64,000 nt of DNA, taken from assembly GCF_014652535.1 (NCBI RefSeq), contig NZ_BMYZ01000002.1, positions 434,001 through 498,000 of the forward strand, given 5' to 3'. The stretch comes from Cellvibrio zantedeschiae (lineage in GTDB: Bacteria; Pseudomonadota; Gammaproteobacteria; Pseudomonadales; Cellvibrionaceae). Shown one piece after another: positions 62,936 to 64,000 of this stretch (its first letter is position 1; every line of letters begins with the position of its first letter). The translations under genes were made by a program, and so were the position numbers. The notes under the pieces are model-generated. The model saw only the letters and a program-made list of their open reading frames with translations, made no database searches and was not told the DNA's origin.

Positions 62936-63751
62936 CTAATGGGGTTGTTGATAGGTGCGCTGTTGAGCAAATTGCTGGTTCGTTGAGCGAAATGCACCTT
63001 GCGGTTTATTGAACTCAAACTCCCAAGCTGTAGCCGCCTTGTTCCAGCGATATCCGAGTGATTTAAGCTCGGCCACCTTGGCCTGGAAATCCGGGTGGCT
63101 TTTATCCAGTCTCACAGAGGGTAATACCCAGGCTGTGAGATCTCTCGCCCAGCGATAACCCTCTCCCTTCAGGCGTTCCTTCGTAATTTCGAAGTTTGGC
63201 TCCGTCTGGGACAGTTGAACCACGAAAGGGCGATTGTTTGGAGCTTGCGAGGTAGGCTCTTGCGCTAGCTGAGCATTCCGAGCAGATCCTTGAGCATGTA
63301 CACCAAAATCGGTTGTAGTGGCTTTTTCATTCCGCTTCAGCTTCATCGTCTGATCACCCACTTTGAGATGGAGGATATTGATAAGCTTTGCCGAATAGTT
63401 AACCCCTAACTTACCTGGTGTCTGGCTTTCGGGACCGTACACAAATGGTTTTGCACGGTAGTCCGCCAGTCGTAAGCCAACGAATACTTTTGTGTCCGGA
63501 TCGTTAATGTGCTCCACAAACGGCAGCAGTTCATTAAGGGCCTTTTCACAAGGTATTTTCAACGAGATGAAAGTCTTATCAGGGTTGAGTGGATTTCCTT
63601 CCAGCATGCAAAAATTTGCAGACCAGAAAGGAGCAAAATCCTGACCGGACTTCGGGTTAACCAATTCAAGTGAATCAAGGTAACCCAAACCTTCAGTATG
63701 GGCGTTGAAATAATTTATTGGGGCTGATTGAGCTTTGGAATTCGAAATCAT
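62936..63751 (-). CDS. STY4534/DUF3577-type ICE replication protein with GYRW repeats
   Basis: A 271-residue protein. The N-terminal about 150 residues (NYFNAHTEGLGYLDSLELVN, ANFCMLEGNPLNPDKTFISL, VFVGLRLADYRAKPFVYG) match the STY4534/DUF3577 ICE replication family, thought to be single-strand-binding-like. The C-terminus adds two GYRW-type repeats (FEITKERLKGEGYRWARDLT, VAELKSLGYRWNKAATAWEF) as in the gene at 7850. The Met at 63751 follows GGAG, which is sequestered in leader L4. Confidence 0.82.
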   Translation of the reverse strand: MISNSKAQSAPINYFNAHTEGLGYLDSLELVNPKSGQDFAPFWSANFCMLEGNPLNPDKTFISLKIPCEKALNELLPFVEHINDPDTKVFVGLRLADYRAKPFVYGPESQTPGKLGVNYSAKLINILHLKVGDQTMKLKRNEKATTTDFGVHAQGSARNAQLAQEPTSQAPNNRPFVVQLSQTEPNFEITKERLKGEGYRWARDLTAWVLPSVRLDKSHPDFQAKVAELKSLGYRWNKAATAWEFEFNKPQGAFRSTNQQFAQQRTYQQPH

Positions 63752-63758
63752 GTTAATT

Positions 63759-63932
63759 CTCCGGGGGTAGAAAAAGAAAAACCCGGAGGCAACAGACTCC
63801 CGACGGGAGTAGTTCCCATCGGGCAAGATGAAGAAGCCAAAGCTTCAGAAATGAATATAAACGCCGTCTTTCGACACGATCCCATTACAGCGCTTGTGGG
63901 GATCTCTTAAAAGGCTCAACGAATAGCCGTTG
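63759..63932 (-). promoter_or_regulatory. Structured 5' leader L4 (P0-P1-P2-P3)
   Basis: P0 at 63917-63932: CAACG/CGTTG. P1 at 63878-63904: GATCCC/GGGATC around the sense 15-nt loop CACAAGCGCTGTAAT. P2 at 63799-63823: CCCGACGGGA/TCCCATCGGG with a 5-nt loop. P3 at 63759-63788: sense CTCCGGG pairs with CCCGGAG, hiding the ribosome site. A further TTGCG-CAT-CGCAA hairpin lies at about 63966-63978. Confidence 0.8.
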
Positions 63933-64000
63933 AAGCTCTTACAAATGAAATGGTAGTCAACCTCGTTGCGCATCGCAAGCATAGAAGGTGATCTAGTCGA

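Noticed and set aside
57301-63932. CRISPR array suggested by repeated short GC-rich palindromes
   Set aside because: The palindromes are not identical, not regularly spaced and each sits directly before a start codon; they are leaders and not spacers/repeats.
1-64000. tRNA or rRNA genes, integrase and att sites
   Set aside because: I saw no cloverleaf-like or rRNA sequence, no tyrosine or large serine integrase, and no end repeats; the ICE boundaries are outside the window.

Overview
The window is the interior of an integrative and conjugative element (ICE) of the genomic-island type (MPF-G, the PFL_47xx transfer-gene family), most likely in a gammaproteobacterium. Support: a block of PFL_4706/4709/4710/4711-type transfer genes at the left end, STY4534/DUF3577-, DUF3275- and RadC-type ICE maintenance genes at the right end, and two CTGT-N8-ACAG LexA boxes of gammaproteobacterial type. 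No tRNA, rRNA, integrase or att site was seen, so neither ICE end is inside the window. Host genus cannot be fixed from the sequence.

Layout. (1) 1-7209, plus strand: end of the type IV secretion operon (VirB4-like ATPase, thioredoxin-fold and TraU-like proteins, PFL_4711-like protein, TraG-N-like membrane protein), closed by a terminator. (2) 7241-9447: small uncharacterised genes, one behind a complex RNA leader. (3) 9501-15803: an SOS mutasome (imuA-imuB-dnaE2) under a LexA box, plus a divergent SRAP/YedK gene. (4) 16117-44128: about 28 kb of metal resistance: czcCBA, cadA, PbrT-like permease, CDF transporter and CadR with its operator; a small MerR/MerF-like pair; copA-cueR and copZ with two CueR operators; copABCD; a four-helix copper-storage protein; and cusBA. 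(5) 44253-46620: PilZ protein, two paralogous small proteins and unknowns. (6) 46623-54942: an AT-rich defence-like island: serine recombinase; a three-gene coupled operon (DGQHR protein, unknown helical protein, NotI-like endonuclease); a convergent D12-class adenine methyltransferase with its own dyad operator; a LexA-boxed PHP-ATPase of TrlF type preceded by a 14-codon leader ORF; a CPBP protease. (7) 54982-64000, minus strand: ICE maintenance genes (SNF2-like helicase, DUF6094-like methyltransferase, DUF3275, RadC, small unknowns, STY4534-type replication protein).

The most interesting result is not a protein. At least nine genes, on both strands and at both ends of the ICE, are preceded by variants of one structured 5' leader: a P0 hairpin, a P1 hairpin with a 6-bp stem and a loop of exactly 15 nt, a P2 nested CCC/GGG hairpin, and a P3 hairpin in which a CUCC-type strand pairs with the Shine-Dalgarno sequence. 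Six leaders carry P1, with compensatory base changes. This looks like an ICE-wide translational switch. Second in interest is the island at 47-55 kb, a NotI-type nuclease paired with an adenine methyltransferase and surrounded by DGQHR, TrlF and CPBP genes.
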